Below, in pieces: positions 46,401 through 57,185 of a stretch of DNA of 64,000 nucleotides; the first letter of the stretch is position 1; each line of letters opens with the position of its first letter. The stretch comes from Odobenus rosmarus divergens (lineage: Eukaryota > Chordata > Mammalia > Carnivora > Odobenidae): positions 1,749,491-1,813,490 of the forward strand of contig NW_004450664.1 in assembly GCF_000321225.1 (NCBI RefSeq), written 5' to 3'. Made by a program: the position numbers and the translations under genes. A model generated the notes under the pieces. It had not been told where the DNA came from, did no database searches, and saw nothing but the letters and a program-made list of their open reading frames with translations.

Positions 46401-47157
46401 TGCATTCTCTTCCCTGGAGATGGAAACCTGTATTTAGCTTTCAATAACGGATACAAACGATTTCACTTTGTCGTATAGGAAACTAAAACCAGGCGTTTGA
46501 GGGGAAGGGGCGAGAGATGGGGTGCGGATTTGTTGAGGGCGATCTGACCCTGGGGACGGAGGGAAATTGAAGATTGAGACAGAGACATGCACCCAGGGAA
46601 TATGTTTCTCATTGCATTTATGACTTTAGAAGCAAGGCCCCTTAAAGTAGAGTAGCCCCTTTGTTTCCTCCAGCTGTTTTCCCTGATCAAGGGGAAGGTA
46701 GACCCGCCTCACCAAAACCTCTAGTCAAGACTTGGAATGCCACCTTTCCACTCAAGGTCTTCTCCCACTGGCCTTGCAAAGGCCTTTGCATAGAGTCTCA
46801 AATTCCAAACACACCATGGTTCAGAAAGCTATCTCCAAACAGATTCCATCAGATGAGAAATTTTGTAGAGGAGTTTCGGTTTCCCCCTATTTCCTCAAAA
46901 CCTCACAAGTCCAAATTTGGCTTCTGAATATCGTTCCCCATGAAAGGAGCTAGGGCTTCTGGGATAAATGGCTGCTTCCAGGACTGAAGAAGAGAAGGTA
47001 GCGGTGAGCACAGAGCCTCTTGTGTGGCCAGCAAACCAACAGGTGCTCTGACTCCCTATCTACTGTGGCCAACCCCATATTCTTTGCTCTCTCCACAACG
47101 GCATCTGGCTCAGTCTAGAACGAGGCACTGTGGCCAAGGAGTAATTGCTCTATAGAG
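43421..47157. other. Unassigned 3.7-kb stretch
   Basis: No exon, RNA gene or firm repeat. 44140-44340 (GGCCCATGATTGGTTGAAC... GTGGGACATGAGG) is faintly like an old LTR/MER repeat. A short GT/AG-rich run lies near 44990-45045. 45960-46140 is AT-rich and unique-looking. Confidence 0.3.
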
Positions 47158-47350
47158 TAATGGTCCTTGGACTCTACCGTGTTTTTGAGTCACACAGAGA
47201 ACCTGCTTAAAATATGCATGCTGGCAGATCTACTTTCAGAGATTCTGATTCAGTAGGTCTGGAGTAAGAACCAGAAAATCTGGTTTTTAATAAACAATCC
47301 AAATGATTCGGACATAGGTCATGCATAGGCCAAACTTTGAGGAACATTGA
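47158..47350 (-). mobile_element. MER20/MER5-like hAT DNA transposon remnant
   Basis: TGGTCCTTGGACTCTACC end, GAGATTCTGATTCAGTAGGTCTGGAGTAAGAACC, CAATCCAAATGATTC and GGCCAAACTTTGAGGAACATTG end. The terminal and core motifs are in hAT-Charlie order. Confidence 0.75.
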
Positions 47351-47963
47351 ACTTGATGAACGGACCTGAGTGGCTACTGAAATCAGTTTAAATCAAAGAC
47401 CATGCCTGAGATTTCATAACAGCACCACGTGTGGGCCAGAAATGACCTATAACTGAGTCTATGCAGCCAGGCGCTCTGAGACTTCAGGGGTACCCGTCTT
47501 GCCACACTGGACAAGATCATTCTGCTGCACACCGAAGAGTTGGAAATGTAGAACCAGAGAAATCACCTGTGAAAATCACTTTAGAAATATTTCTCCACCA
47601 TTGAAAATCCATTTTGTTTTCTCGCTTTGGTGAGAACCACAAATACCCAGGCTTTTGAGGCTCCTCCTCCATGTCAGCGAGGGGTCCCCCCACACCCCAC
47701 ACCACAGACTTCACGCAGCAGGAGATGTGGTCTCGGGAGGTGCTGTCAGCTGCGGAAGAAATTGCTAGGAGGAAAGAAGAATATTTTTTTTTGGATGTTT
47801 TTCCCCAAAGGGAAAAGGCCTTGAATGTCTAAAAAAAATATGCAGAATGTCCGGGAGCTCTTCTAATGTGCTTATTTTAAAAGTAAGCACAGCCTGAATG
47901 AAATAAGGTAGGTTAAGCTTTAAAAAAGAAGACCCGAAAAGCTTCTATCGTATTTGTTGGGGG
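47351..47963. other. Unassigned sequence
   Basis: No repeat family or exon was recognised. Confidence 0.3.
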
Positions 47964-47976
47964 GAGCACACTTCTT

Positions 47977-48083
47977 TTTTTTTTCACTTTAAATTTTTTA
48001 TTGTTATGTTAATCACCATACATGACATCATTAGTTTTTGATGTAGTGTTCCATGATTCATTGTTTGTGCATAACACGCAGGA
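47977..48083 (-). mobile_element. Extremely 5'-truncated L1 (107 bp)
   Basis: T-run then AATTTTTTATTGTTATGTTAATCACCATACATGACATCATTAG, GATGTAGTGTTCCATGATTCATTGTTTGTGCATAACACGCAG: the last ~100 bp of a carnivoran L1 in reverse. Target-site duplication GAGCACACTTCTT at 47964-47976 and 48084-48096. Confidence 0.95.
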
Positions 48084-48096
48084 GAGCACACTTCTT

Positions 48097-49452
48097 ATTG
48101 AGAGAGAGAAAGGGGCAAGAAGTTTGATGGGGAAGAGGCACCCACATTTCGAGGCTTAGCAAGATGTCATATATGGAGAACACGCCAGTTTTCTGGTTTG
48201 GTGATGGTCCCAGGCTGAGCCTCATGCGTATTCATCACTGGGATTGGAACACGACCACGTGCACCTGCAGGATGGTGCGCCGGACCATCAGGAGCCCACC
48301 TGCGGGGGGATGAGAGGTCTCCTGAACCTTACTTACTCTCATTCTCCAGGAAGTGGGATCCTTATTCCTGCAGCCCAGGGTGGGGCCAGAAAATGGCACA
48401 GCCTCATGCTTCCCCAGGATAACCTTCCTTAAACTGTGCTGGAAAATTCCTCTGGCTCCTGAACAAACTGCGTCTGTGTCGATATTCTCTTCTCTGCTGT
48501 CAGCATCAGCAGGGGCTTGGGAGCAAGGGACTTAGGAACCCTCCCCCAGACTGTTCCTGCTGTGCTCCTGGGCTGAGGTGAAGGTGGCATGCTTGACCAC
48601 GGTACCAAGTAGCTATGTACCAGGAACTGCTTAGCAGGAGCTGAGCTCAGTGAGACCTACTAAGTCCCAAGGGCAGACAAACCCGGCAGTGACTCACTGT
48701 CAGCTGGAGATGCTCCATCTGGGACGAGCCTGAGCAGGAGCAGAGGTGTGAGAAAGCTGCATGAGCAGGAATCCCAGACCACCCAGTGTGGCGTGCTAGT
48801 TCCTCCATTGGCTAGTACCTAGGGCCGTGTGAGGGGGTCTCCTATGAGTAGCTGAAGGAGAAAAAGGTCTGCACTTGGTTTTCTGATGGGTTGGTATTGG
48901 GTGCAAGCCCAAAATGGACGCAGCTGCATTATAGCCACATTTGAGGGTGGCCGTGAAAGACAGTTGCCAGGGAAACTTTTCCCAATGGGCAGTGTGGAGT
49001 CTACCTGGTGATCCACTTACGTGGAAGGAGGAGTGGCCTGAGGGGAAATATATGGATGTCTTCCTGGCCATTAGCAAATGGCCCTGAGGGGGGACATTTT
49101 GTTTCCCATTATCTCAAGTCTGGCCTTTACAATGGTAGAGATCTTGGCCCCCAAAGGGGTAGACTCTTTCTGGGAAACCTAGCAAGGGTCCCCTTGGGCT
49201 TTGGACTCCTTGTGCCCGGAGGCTGGGAGAGGAGAAGGGTGAATGGCCCTGAGCAGCAGGAGACAGGGCTGCTCTCACAACAGACGAGGCAGGGAGGACA
49301 CGTGTGGAGCACGGTGATCTGTGTGGGCACCTCTTGGTACTGCCTTGCCTCACTGTGACCGTGAGTGGGCAAGAATGGCAACCCTGGCCTAAAATCCGCA
49401 CGATTGCCAGGGGCTCAGTTTCCTTGGAAATGAGCATTTGAGTCATACCCCG
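48097..49452. other. Unassigned 1.4-kb stretch
   Basis: No repeat family or exon was recognised. Confidence 0.3.
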
Positions 49453-49874
49453 TGTGTTAGGTTCCTAGTGCTGCCTTACAGAGTGCGGGGCTTGAAAGAG
49501 CAGAAATTCTCTCACTGTGCCAGTGGCCAGAGTTGGAAATCAAGGTGTCATCACGGCCACGTTTTCTTTGAATACTCAAAGGGAGAATCCGTCCTTGTCT
49601 CTTCCAGCTTCTGGGGGTCCCAGCGATCATGGCGTTGTACACACCTCCCTGCAGGCTCTGCCCCGGTCTCCACATGGACTTCTCCGTGTCTGTGTGTCTC
49701 CCGCCTTCTTATGAGAACAGTCACGCCGGACTCGGGGTGCACCCGACCCTAGTGTAAGCTCATCTTACCTAATGACATCTGCAGGGACCTGTTTCTAAAT
49801 AAGGCCACATTCACAGGTGCCTGGAGTAAGGACCGCAACCTATCTTTCTGGGGGACACAGTTCAAACCACAGCA
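49453..49874 (-). mobile_element. MLT1-like LTR, near full length
   Basis: Reverse layout: TGTGTTAGGTTCCTAGTGCTGCC, CAAGGTGTCATCACGGCC, GGGAGAATCCGTCC, CTCTTCCAGCTTCTGG, TTCTTATGAGAACAGTCA, TAAATAAGGCCACATTCACAGGTGCC and GGGGGACACAGTTCAAACCACAGCA. Confidence 0.88.
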
Positions 49875-50974
49875 CCAGGTGAGCCACCAAGAGCAGCAGA
49901 GGTGTGGCTGAGGGGGAGGGGAATCGATACAGGATGGTGAAGGGGGAAGAAGAGTACTTGAGTTTGCATTCCCACCTCAACGGAATTGCACCCCAAGGCC
50001 AACTGCAGTGACAGGACACAGTCTGTTCCCTCCTTTTAGTTCCCCCCAGAAGAGGCCCAGTGGAACCTCAGAGGATGTTTCCCGAACGTGGATGGAGGTT
50101 CCTCGGGTACATGCAGCCGCTGTGATGGTGCCCTCTTGCTAGTACGACCTCCCTTCCAGGAAGACTTGTTCTCAGTTGGCTCGTGGTGTCCGGCTGTGAG
50201 AAGTGTTGCTGAACATGGTGGGGGCAAGCATGGAGTTTCTATCCGATGCTTCTGATGGGCGGTGTTTGCTCCAAAGCCCCCCACTGGCTTGGCAGAGACT
50301 TACCAGATCTGCATCACAATTGGAGATAATACTCCATCTGTCTTCCTCTCCGTGGTTTGCCTTCCACGGGCAGCCTCCCTCCCCTGCACCTCCATAAATC
50401 TCTTGCACTCCTGACTCTACCTCAGCATGTACTCCTGGAGGATGGGGTCAGGTGGGCATGATGAGGGTGGGAAACACATGTGGCTCCTTCCCAGCTTCCT
50501 TCCCTGGACTGTACAAACCCTGGGTCTCTCCCTTTGCTCTGTCCTCTTTCCATCTCTCTTGATTCTCTGGGTGTGGGATTCTGTGTCCCACAACAGAGAA
50601 AGATGCAGCACCAAATAATTAGCCATAAGGTTTGTGACCACTGAAGGCAGAGTAGGTAGAAGTTTGTGTGATATGAATGCCAAGTTCAAACACACCCTCA
50701 CCATTGCTTTACATTCTGTATTCAGTCAACATATCCCTTGGGAAGTCATCCCAGTTAAGAATTTCCTTTCCTTGGACACAAACATCCCTAGAAGGAATAA
50801 AGTACTGTGCTTCTATTACCAGTAATGTATACTTGATGTGAATGTAAGTTTAATCCAAAGGCAAAAACCTAAACCCATAAAGTAAACCTTATAGTAGGCA
50901 GGTTGTGCCGACATCTTGGGGATTGTTACTGTTTTAGATATAGGTGGGATTTATGAAAATTAATTTGAATACCA
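49875..50974. other. Unassigned sequence
   Basis: No repeat family or exon was recognised. Confidence 0.3.
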
Positions 50975-50988
50975 TCATGCTACTTTTT

Positions 50989-51198
50989 AAAAAAAGAGAT
51001 TTGTTTATTCATTTTAGAGAGAGAGAGGAGAGTGGGGGGGGCGAGGGAGAGGGAGAGAGAGAGGGAGAGAGAAGCCTTAAGTGGACTCCCTGCTGAGCAC
51101 AGAGCCTGATGCAGGCTTGATCACATGACCTTAAGATCATGACCTGAGCTGAAACCAAGTCAGATGCTTAACTGACTGTGCCACCCAGGCACCCCTAG
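50989..51198 (-). mobile_element. CAN-SINE (SINEC)
   Basis: A/T tail side, AGAGATTTGTTTATTCATTTTAG, purine-rich middle, GATCATGACCTGAGCTGAAACC and GACTGTGCCACCCAGGCACCCC. Target-site duplication TCATGCTACTTTTT at 50975-50988 and 51199-51212. Confidence 0.95.
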
Positions 51199-51212
51199 TC
51201 ATGCTACTTTTT

Positions 51213-51869
51213 GTTGGATGCATTGATCACTACCTGGTAATGGAACTTAACTGAGTCAGAGCACACCAGGAGTGTCCTGTAGATACTCACTGTCGAAGGC
51301 AACCATGACATTCTCTATCCTACACACTGCCTCCCTGGCCATCACTCATTAGCACCCTGTTGTTTGAGCTCTGCTGAGAAGAATAAAATATACTGTGAAG
51401 GCAGCAAGAATGAAGTCCCTGAAATGATGATATGTGGCACAAATTCCAATGATAACATGACAGCTGAATGGTATTATTTCTGACTCTCTAGTTGGGATGG
51501 ATGGACTCCGCCCCTGAGAGAGCCCTATGATTGGTTCCCTGATCTGTGATCTTTATGGCAGGAAGGGACAAGGAGGGAGCTGTTGAGACCCACTCACTTT
51601 TAGAGTAATTGCTGTGATTAGCGTCACCAAAAACAAAGGATGCTGGATGGTGGTACCAATCACCTGCTGGTTAGTCCACCTATCTGGTCCCTGTGAGGAC
51701 AAGAGGCATGGCAGGTAGTGGTAGGCAGCCATTAGCTTAACTGGGTGGTAGCCCCACCGCCGTGGCCATGCTGGCTGTGGGACTTTCACGGAGCGGCCCA
51801 GCACAGCCTCTGGCTTTTGATATGTGGTTGTTGACCTACAGATGTTTTCTTCTCCCCCCTTCTTTTTGA
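51213..51869. other. Unassigned sequence
   Basis: No repeat family or exon was recognised. Confidence 0.3.
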
Positions 51870-52460
51870 CTAGATTTACTGAGCTATAATTCACACATTG
51901 TACAACTTACCCATTTACAGTGTTTAATTCAATGATTTTTAGTACACTCATGGATGTATGCAACCATCACCCCAGTCAATTTTAGATCATGTCATCATCT
52001 TGGAAAGATAACCCTGAACCTGTTAGCCCTCCATCTCCTTAGCCCCATTAAGCCCTAAGAATCCACTATTCTACTTTCTGTCTCTATAGGGTTCTCTGTT
52101 CTGCATGTTGCATATGAACAGAACCATGCCCATGTGTTCCTTTGTGACGGGCTTCTTTGCACTCAGCACGTTTTCGAGGTTCATCCCTGTTATAATGTAC
52201 TCCATTTCTTTTATGGCCAGATAGTGTTCCATTATATGGATGTACCACACTGGTTTATCCATTCATCAGTGGTTAGACATTGGGGTTGTTCCACTCTGGT
52301 TATTATAAATAACATGTTATTATAAGCACTTTTGTACAAGTTTTTGCATAGACATATTTTCGTTTCTCTTGGGTATATACCTAGGAGTGAAACCAAATAC
52401 TTTCTTCTTGGGTCATCAGTAAGGAACATAAAAATCAATATATCTTCAGGAAGTGGGGAC
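51870..52460 (-). mobile_element. Old L1 (L1M-type) 3' region
   Basis: Antisense L1: GACTAGATTTACTGAGCTATAATTCACAC, ATGGATGTATGCAACCATCACC, TAGGGTTCTCTGTTCTGCATG, TTTATGGCCAGATAGTGTTCCATTATATGG, ATCCATTCATCAGTGG and TCTCTTGGGTATATACCTAGGAGTGAA. The antisense reading gives fragments of the ORF2p tail with many breaks. Confidence 0.85.
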
Positions 52461-52474
52461 AACGGTTCTCATTT

Positions 52475-53370
52475 TCTGTTTTGCCCCATGGCTGTGTGGA
52501 CTCTTCAGTTGTTTGTCATAATAGAGTCCATAGAGACCTTAAACATCCCAACAGAACCCCATACTGGTCCATAATATTGGTGACAAAATGCTAATTGGAT
52601 CTGATGAACAGAAAGTAGCAATTTACCTAAATGCTCTAGTAACTCACTGGGAGCCAGAAGATAAGAGATAAAACCCCATGAATATTTGGGGCCCTGCCAT
52701 ATCAGTGCAGCTTATGGGATTTCTCCTGTAAGGTGAATGAAGAGTTTTGAACCTTGACACACTTATTGCTGAGAAAGAGGCACTGGACTTGGAGTGCCTC
52801 TTCAGGTTTCGGCAGCAGCACATTACCACTCTGAGGAATATTCCTGCCCCAGGAATTGGGTGAGTGGGAAGGCTGTTAGTTTCAACAGAGGGCTCGGCAG
52901 AGAGTCCAGGCCAGGGTATAAGCTATCCTGTCACTTGAGCCACTGAACCTGTCAAGTCTGTGGTGAGAAGGGGTAGCCATATCAAATATGGAAGCTCTGT
53001 GAACCTCACAAGCGTGGTAGAGGAGCTGTGGCATGGGACCCTAGAAGCAAGGCTACACCTTCTGTTGGAGAAGTAGCTCCCCAAGGGTGAACTTGGTGTA
53101 AAGTTGCTATGGCTCCTGCCCTTTGTTGTCATACCTTTGAGTGAGGTAATGGGATCGGTACCTAAGCCAATGACAAACATGCCTGGGCTGGACCTGAGGG
53201 GGCAGCTAGTACAGACCTCTGTCCAGTGGGAGTACTTTATGTTGGACCCAATCAGACATTGCCCAATAGAGAATGCAATTCTGGAAACAAATACAGGGCA
53301 TCTCCCACTAGCTTATGCTGCTGGTCTGCATCACCAGATCTCCTTGAGGTAGGATGCATTTCTGAAGTTT
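52475..53370 (+). pseudogene. ERV-L-type pol remnant (reverse transcriptase end and connection region)
   Basis: On the plus strand the reading around 52510-52670 resembles ERV-L reverse transcriptase across the catalytic loop. The expected YxDD box lies at about 52570-52584 but is mutated (HNIGD), followed by KMLIGSDEQKVA, a stop near 52671, and further fragments such as LFRFRQQHI. Many stops and frameshifts follow. There is no adjacent LTR and no gag or integrase. It is on the opposite strand to the 13-16 kb provirus, so it is a separate insertion. Confidence 0.7.
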
Positions 53371-53734
53371 CAAAGTGACTGTACAGCTAAGGAAGAGACA
53401 ATATTCTGTTCCTTTGTGTCTTTTCCATGAAACGCTGCTCTCAATGGTAGACTGGGCACTGCTCTTTATTGACTTAGAGATAAATTGGCTGTGTGGCCCT
53501 GGACAGGAAGTCTCTGCAGGCATTTTGCTGATCTTGGTTGTACCCTCTGCAAGATATAAAGACTATTCATTTCCTAGGAAGAGGTATAATCAAACATTCA
53601 ATTTATTCCTTATTTATGTGGAGTTAGTTTCAGTTTGCACAGAGCTGTACTGGAAATTACATTTGTACCATTGTCAAGGTTGACTTTCTTGGGGAAGCAA
53701 AGGAGTGGTATTGGCTAGAACTCTTTTTCATAAG
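53371..53734. other. Unassigned sequence
   Basis: A faint MIR-like AAATTGGCTGTGTGGCCCTGGAC occurs at about 53480, too weak to call. Confidence 0.3.
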
Positions 53735-54265
53735 TAACTCCAACTTTAATTGCTTTAATTAAAAACGGAAATCTATTGGATGACTAAACTGAAGCTTCCA
53801 GGGATAGATTCAGGCATGGCTAGATCCAGGAACTCACATAATTAACCCATTCACTCTGTCTTGCTCCCCATTTCCCTCCTGTCTTCCTTTACTTCGAAGA
53901 CTTTATTTTTGTAGGTTCGGGCTGTCTCACTGCACAGAATGTGGTAGGTTGAGGCTAGGGCTAGCTCTCTCATTGTTAGCAATTTCAGCAGAATGAGGAT
54001 TTTGTTGCCCTGAACTCCAACATTATGTCCCTGAATTGGAACTGGGTTGGGTCCTGTGTCATCCTGCCTAGGGACCTGAGTGTTTGGTTTGTCCAGGCCT
54101 GGGTACATGTCCACCCCTGGAGCAGAGGTGGAGACAGCCACATCTGAGCAAGGGACACAGAATGGGGGAAACATGGTACTCAAGAAGGCCACTCACTGTT
54201 TATCAGAAAAATGGAAAATGGATCATGGGCAGGCAAAATATCCAGTGCCCACTACAAGCAACCCC
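53735..54265. mobile_element. Old interspersed mammalian repeat, family unsure
   Basis: The ordered blocks ATCTATTGGATGACTAAACTGAAG, GGCATGGCTAGATCCAGG, GGCCTGGGTACATGTCCACCCCTGGAGCAGAGGTGG and GATCATGGGCAGGCAAAATATCCAGTGCCCACTACA resemble a repeat that I have seen in many placental genomes. I cannot fix its class or name. Confidence 0.45.
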
Positions 54266-54309
54266 CCTGCATCAGCTGTGTTAGGAAGGCTTTATCTTTA
54301 AGTCTGAGC

Positions 54310-54570
54310 AAATTAATAATGATTATGATTCCCCGGGGGAATGCTCATCTTACTTCAGAAAAACTGCTTTCAAATAGCAGCTTTTGACTCTAATCAGTTT
54401 GCTAATTATAATTATTTTCATTAAAGCAGGTGCTCAAAAGCTTTCCACTTGGCAACACATTGTTAATGGTTTGAGTTATTGCGTGTGGTTGGGAGCTTTT
54501 AAAGTTATATTTCTTGCTGAGTATTTGATCAATAATTGGAAGCAATTAAGGGCAAGTTCCACCTTAATGG
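54310..54570. promoter_or_regulatory. Possible conserved non-coding element, homeodomain-site rich
   Basis: About a dozen TAAT/ATTA cores in 260 bp, including CTAATTATAATTATTTTC at 54402-54419, TCTAATCAG near 54389, TTAATGG at 54463, and ATCAATAATTGG near 54528. No repeat family matches, and the text looks unique rather than simple-sequence. The call is inference from composition and motif density. Confidence 0.35.
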
Positions 54571-54765
54571 AGTTTGGCTGTATCTCCACTACTTTTCCTT
54601 CTTTTATTCTGCGAACATGAAGGTGCCCGGGGGCTACCTTGGGGAAGCTGCATTGGGCTTGACTCACATGTTGGTGCTGATATTACTGTGACCGTGTAAA
54701 GCCTATTGAGAGCTGGGCTTTGTGGCATAGTGAGATTTCTCTTCTTTCTGTAGAGGATAGCTTCC

Positions 54766-54840
54766 TTTTTTCCCTCTTCCTTCCTTCCTCCCTCCCTCCC
54801 CCTCATCCTCCTCTTCTTCTTCCTTCTCGTCCTTTCCTTG
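54766..54840. repeat. Pyrimidine-rich tract
   Basis: CTTCC/CCTCC/TTCTTC repeats. Confidence 0.9.
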
Positions 54841-55024
54841 TTGCTGTAGGTACTTACCGCTAATTCAACACCAGATTCTCTCCCCATTGTGTAAATCTAC
54901 TCTTGATATATTCATATGCACTTGGCAGTGAATCACTTTTGTCTTCTTGAAGAAATCTCTCCTGGAGTGTTCTCCACGTAGGTACCATCATCTTTCTCTT
55001 GTTTATATGAAAGGAGAAGAATAG

Positions 55025-55224
55025 GGGCGCCTGGGTGGCTCAGTTGGTAGGGCGACTGCCTTCGGCTCAGGTCATGGTCCTGGAGTCCCGGGATCGAGTC
55101 CCGCATCAGGCTCCCTGCTCAGCAGGGAGTCTGCTTCTCCCTCTGACCCTCCCCCCTCTCATGCTCTCTCTCATTCTCTCTCTCAAATAAATAAACAAAA
55201 TCTTAAAAAAAAAAAAAAAAAAAA
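55025..55224 (+). mobile_element. Young CAN-SINE (SINEC)
   Basis: Intact head GGGCGCCTGGGTGGCTCAG, GTTGGTAGGGCGACTGCC, GGGATCGAGTCCCGCATC, a TC-rich tract (CTCTCTCTCATTCTCTCTCTC), AAATAAATAAACAAAATCTT and an unbroken A20 tail (55205-55224). Perfect target-site duplication GAAAGGAGAAGAATAG (16 bp) at 55009-55024 and 55225-55240. The pure tail and perfect duplication make it the freshest insertion in the window. Confidence 0.97.
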
Positions 55225-55240
55225 GAAAGGAGAAGAATAG

Positions 55241-56119
55241 GATTCAGAGCCAGAGGGACAGGTAGTTCATGGCAGGGGCTCTTATCCAAGTCCCTGAAAA
55301 TATACACACTTAGGCCAGAAGTTAGCTTTCTGTTGAATATGGTTCATTCATTGTGCGTTTGTCTTTTCTTATAAACCAAAGTGTCTCTAAGCACATCAAT
55401 ATTTGGCATCCTGTTAATTCCAAATCCCTGTTGATTTTACCCATATCTTCTGCTGGATGGTTGGTGATGTACATACTTACCACAAAGTGCCTTCTTGATA
55501 TTCAGAGATGAATCCCATTACTCTCCAGTAATTTATGAGTGTTTTCCCAGTGCATTTGTAATTCATGTGTATGGCAATTTGACGTAAATCAGAATATTTG
55601 ATTTCTAGTGATGTTTCACTAGTCACACATCCTAAAGGGGAAAAGAAGATATTGTATATAGAATTACAATAAATTCAAAACCTTTTTACCATGCTTGACT
55701 CTATTCAGAACTGATTCACTTGTAACATTGCCTTTGGTCCTCAAAACGCTCTCTCAGTTAGGTAAGAAGGGTTGGCATTGTTCCTTAGAGGCAAAGATAT
55801 TAATTGGTCCACATTCAAGTTTATTCAGTGCCTGAGATCACACTAATGCTTTCAGTATTTGGGCCTCAAAGAATCCTTGATGTGAACATTGTCCCTACAT
55901 CCACTTCCTCAAAGGTAGAAGAGAAACCCACGGGGTATTACTGTCTCCACCCCACTGACCACCCCTGTGGTGGCATGCTTGAGGGCGAGGTTGGGCCAAG
56001 GACATGGAAGGTCAGCTGCCGCAGAACAATGGAGCTCTTTTGACCTAGAGATGTTGAAAACTGAGTCACAGGGGGTTGAGCTCGAGTGGTTTTGTTTCAG
56101 AAAGCGTTGGCTGAATGTA
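55241..56119. other. Unassigned AT-rich sequence
   Basis: 55300-55670 is AT-rich and unique-looking. 55735-55830 may be a diverged reverse MIR. No exon was recognised. Confidence 0.3.
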
Positions 56120-56751
56120 AACTTTAAAAAAAAATGACATAAAATCTCATCACATAACATTAACTACTTTAAGTGTATGAGTCACTGGCATTTGGTATAT
56201 TCACAGCACTGTGGGAACGGCACCCCTATTCAGTGCCAAACCATTTTCATGACCCCAAAAGAAAACTCTGCCCATGAAGCAGTTAGATCCCATTCTCCCT
56301 TTCTGTCCCCAGTTCCTGGCAAGCCCCGGTCTGCTTTTTGTCTCGATGCTTTACCTGTTCTGTATATTTCATATAAGTGGGATCATAGGACAAGTGGTCT
56401 TTCATGACTGGCTTCTTTCACTCAGCATCTTGCTTTGGAGGCTCGTCTATGTCGTAGCATATATAAGGACTTTATTCCTTTTGATGGATGAATAAGATGG
56501 CATCGTATGGACATGACATGTTTACCCATCCATCCGTTGATGGCCATTGGGTTGTTTCTACATTTTGGCTACTGTGAATGGTGCTGCTATGATCATGTGT
56601 GTGCATGTATTTGAGTCCTGTTTTTAATTCTTTTGGGTATATACTTAGGAATGGGATTTCTGGATCACATGGTAATTTTATTTTTAACTTCTTGAGGACT
56701 TTTTTAAGAACATCTGATAGTGACTGTAGTTTGTGGTCTTGAAGAACCCCA

Positions 56752-56801
56752 NNNNNNNNNNNNNNNNNNNNNNNNNNNNNNNNNNNNNNNNNNNNNNNNN
56801 N
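56752..56801. other. Assembly gap, 50 N
   Basis: Exactly 50 N, a placeholder length. The missing bases should hold the left target-site copy and tail of the adjacent SINE. Confidence 0.99.
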
Positions 56802-56936
56802 TTTTTTTTTTAAGTAGGCTCCATGCCCAGCATGGAGCCCACCATGGGGCTTGAACTCACGACCCTGAGATCAAGACCTGAACTGAGATCAAGAGTTGGA
56901 TGCTCAACTGACTGAGCCACCCAGGCACCCCTCTAT
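56802..56936 (-). mobile_element. CAN-SINE (SINEC), cut by the assembly gap
   Basis: T-run next to the Ns, AAGTAGGCTCCATGCCCAGCATGGAGCCC, GAACTCACGACCCTGAGATCAAGACC and GACTGAGCCACCCAGGCACCCC head complement. An older SINE subtype by its middle sequence; its tail end is lost in the gap. Confidence 0.9.
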
Positions 56937-57185
56937 ATTTAATTTTGTAAGGGACCACCGAGCTGGTTTCTGCAGCGGCTGCACCGCATATGATTCCCAC
57001 TAGCAGTGTGTGAGGCCTTGAACTTGTCCACATCCTCACCCACACTTGTTATTTTCCATTTTTTAAAATCATAGTCACCATAGCGAGTGTGAAGTGACAT
57101 CTCAGTGTGGTTCTGATCTGCATTTCTCCAACGAATGGCGTTGAGCATCTTTTCATGTGCTGTTTTGGTATCTGGATGTCCTCTG

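Larger units (their letters stand above)
56120..57185 (-). mobile_element. Old L1 (L1M-type) 3' half, split by an N gap and a SINE
   Basis: Antisense L1 on both sides of the break: TTCATGACCCCAAAAGAAAACTC, ATATAAGTGGGATCATAGGACAAG, CATCCATCCGTTGATGGCCATTGGG, TTTTGGGTATATACTTAGGAATGGG (56120-56751), then TGATTCCCACTAGCAGTGTG, CATCCTCACCCACACTTG and GTGAAGTGACATCTCAGTG (56937-57185). Order is consistent with one element. Confidence 0.88.
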
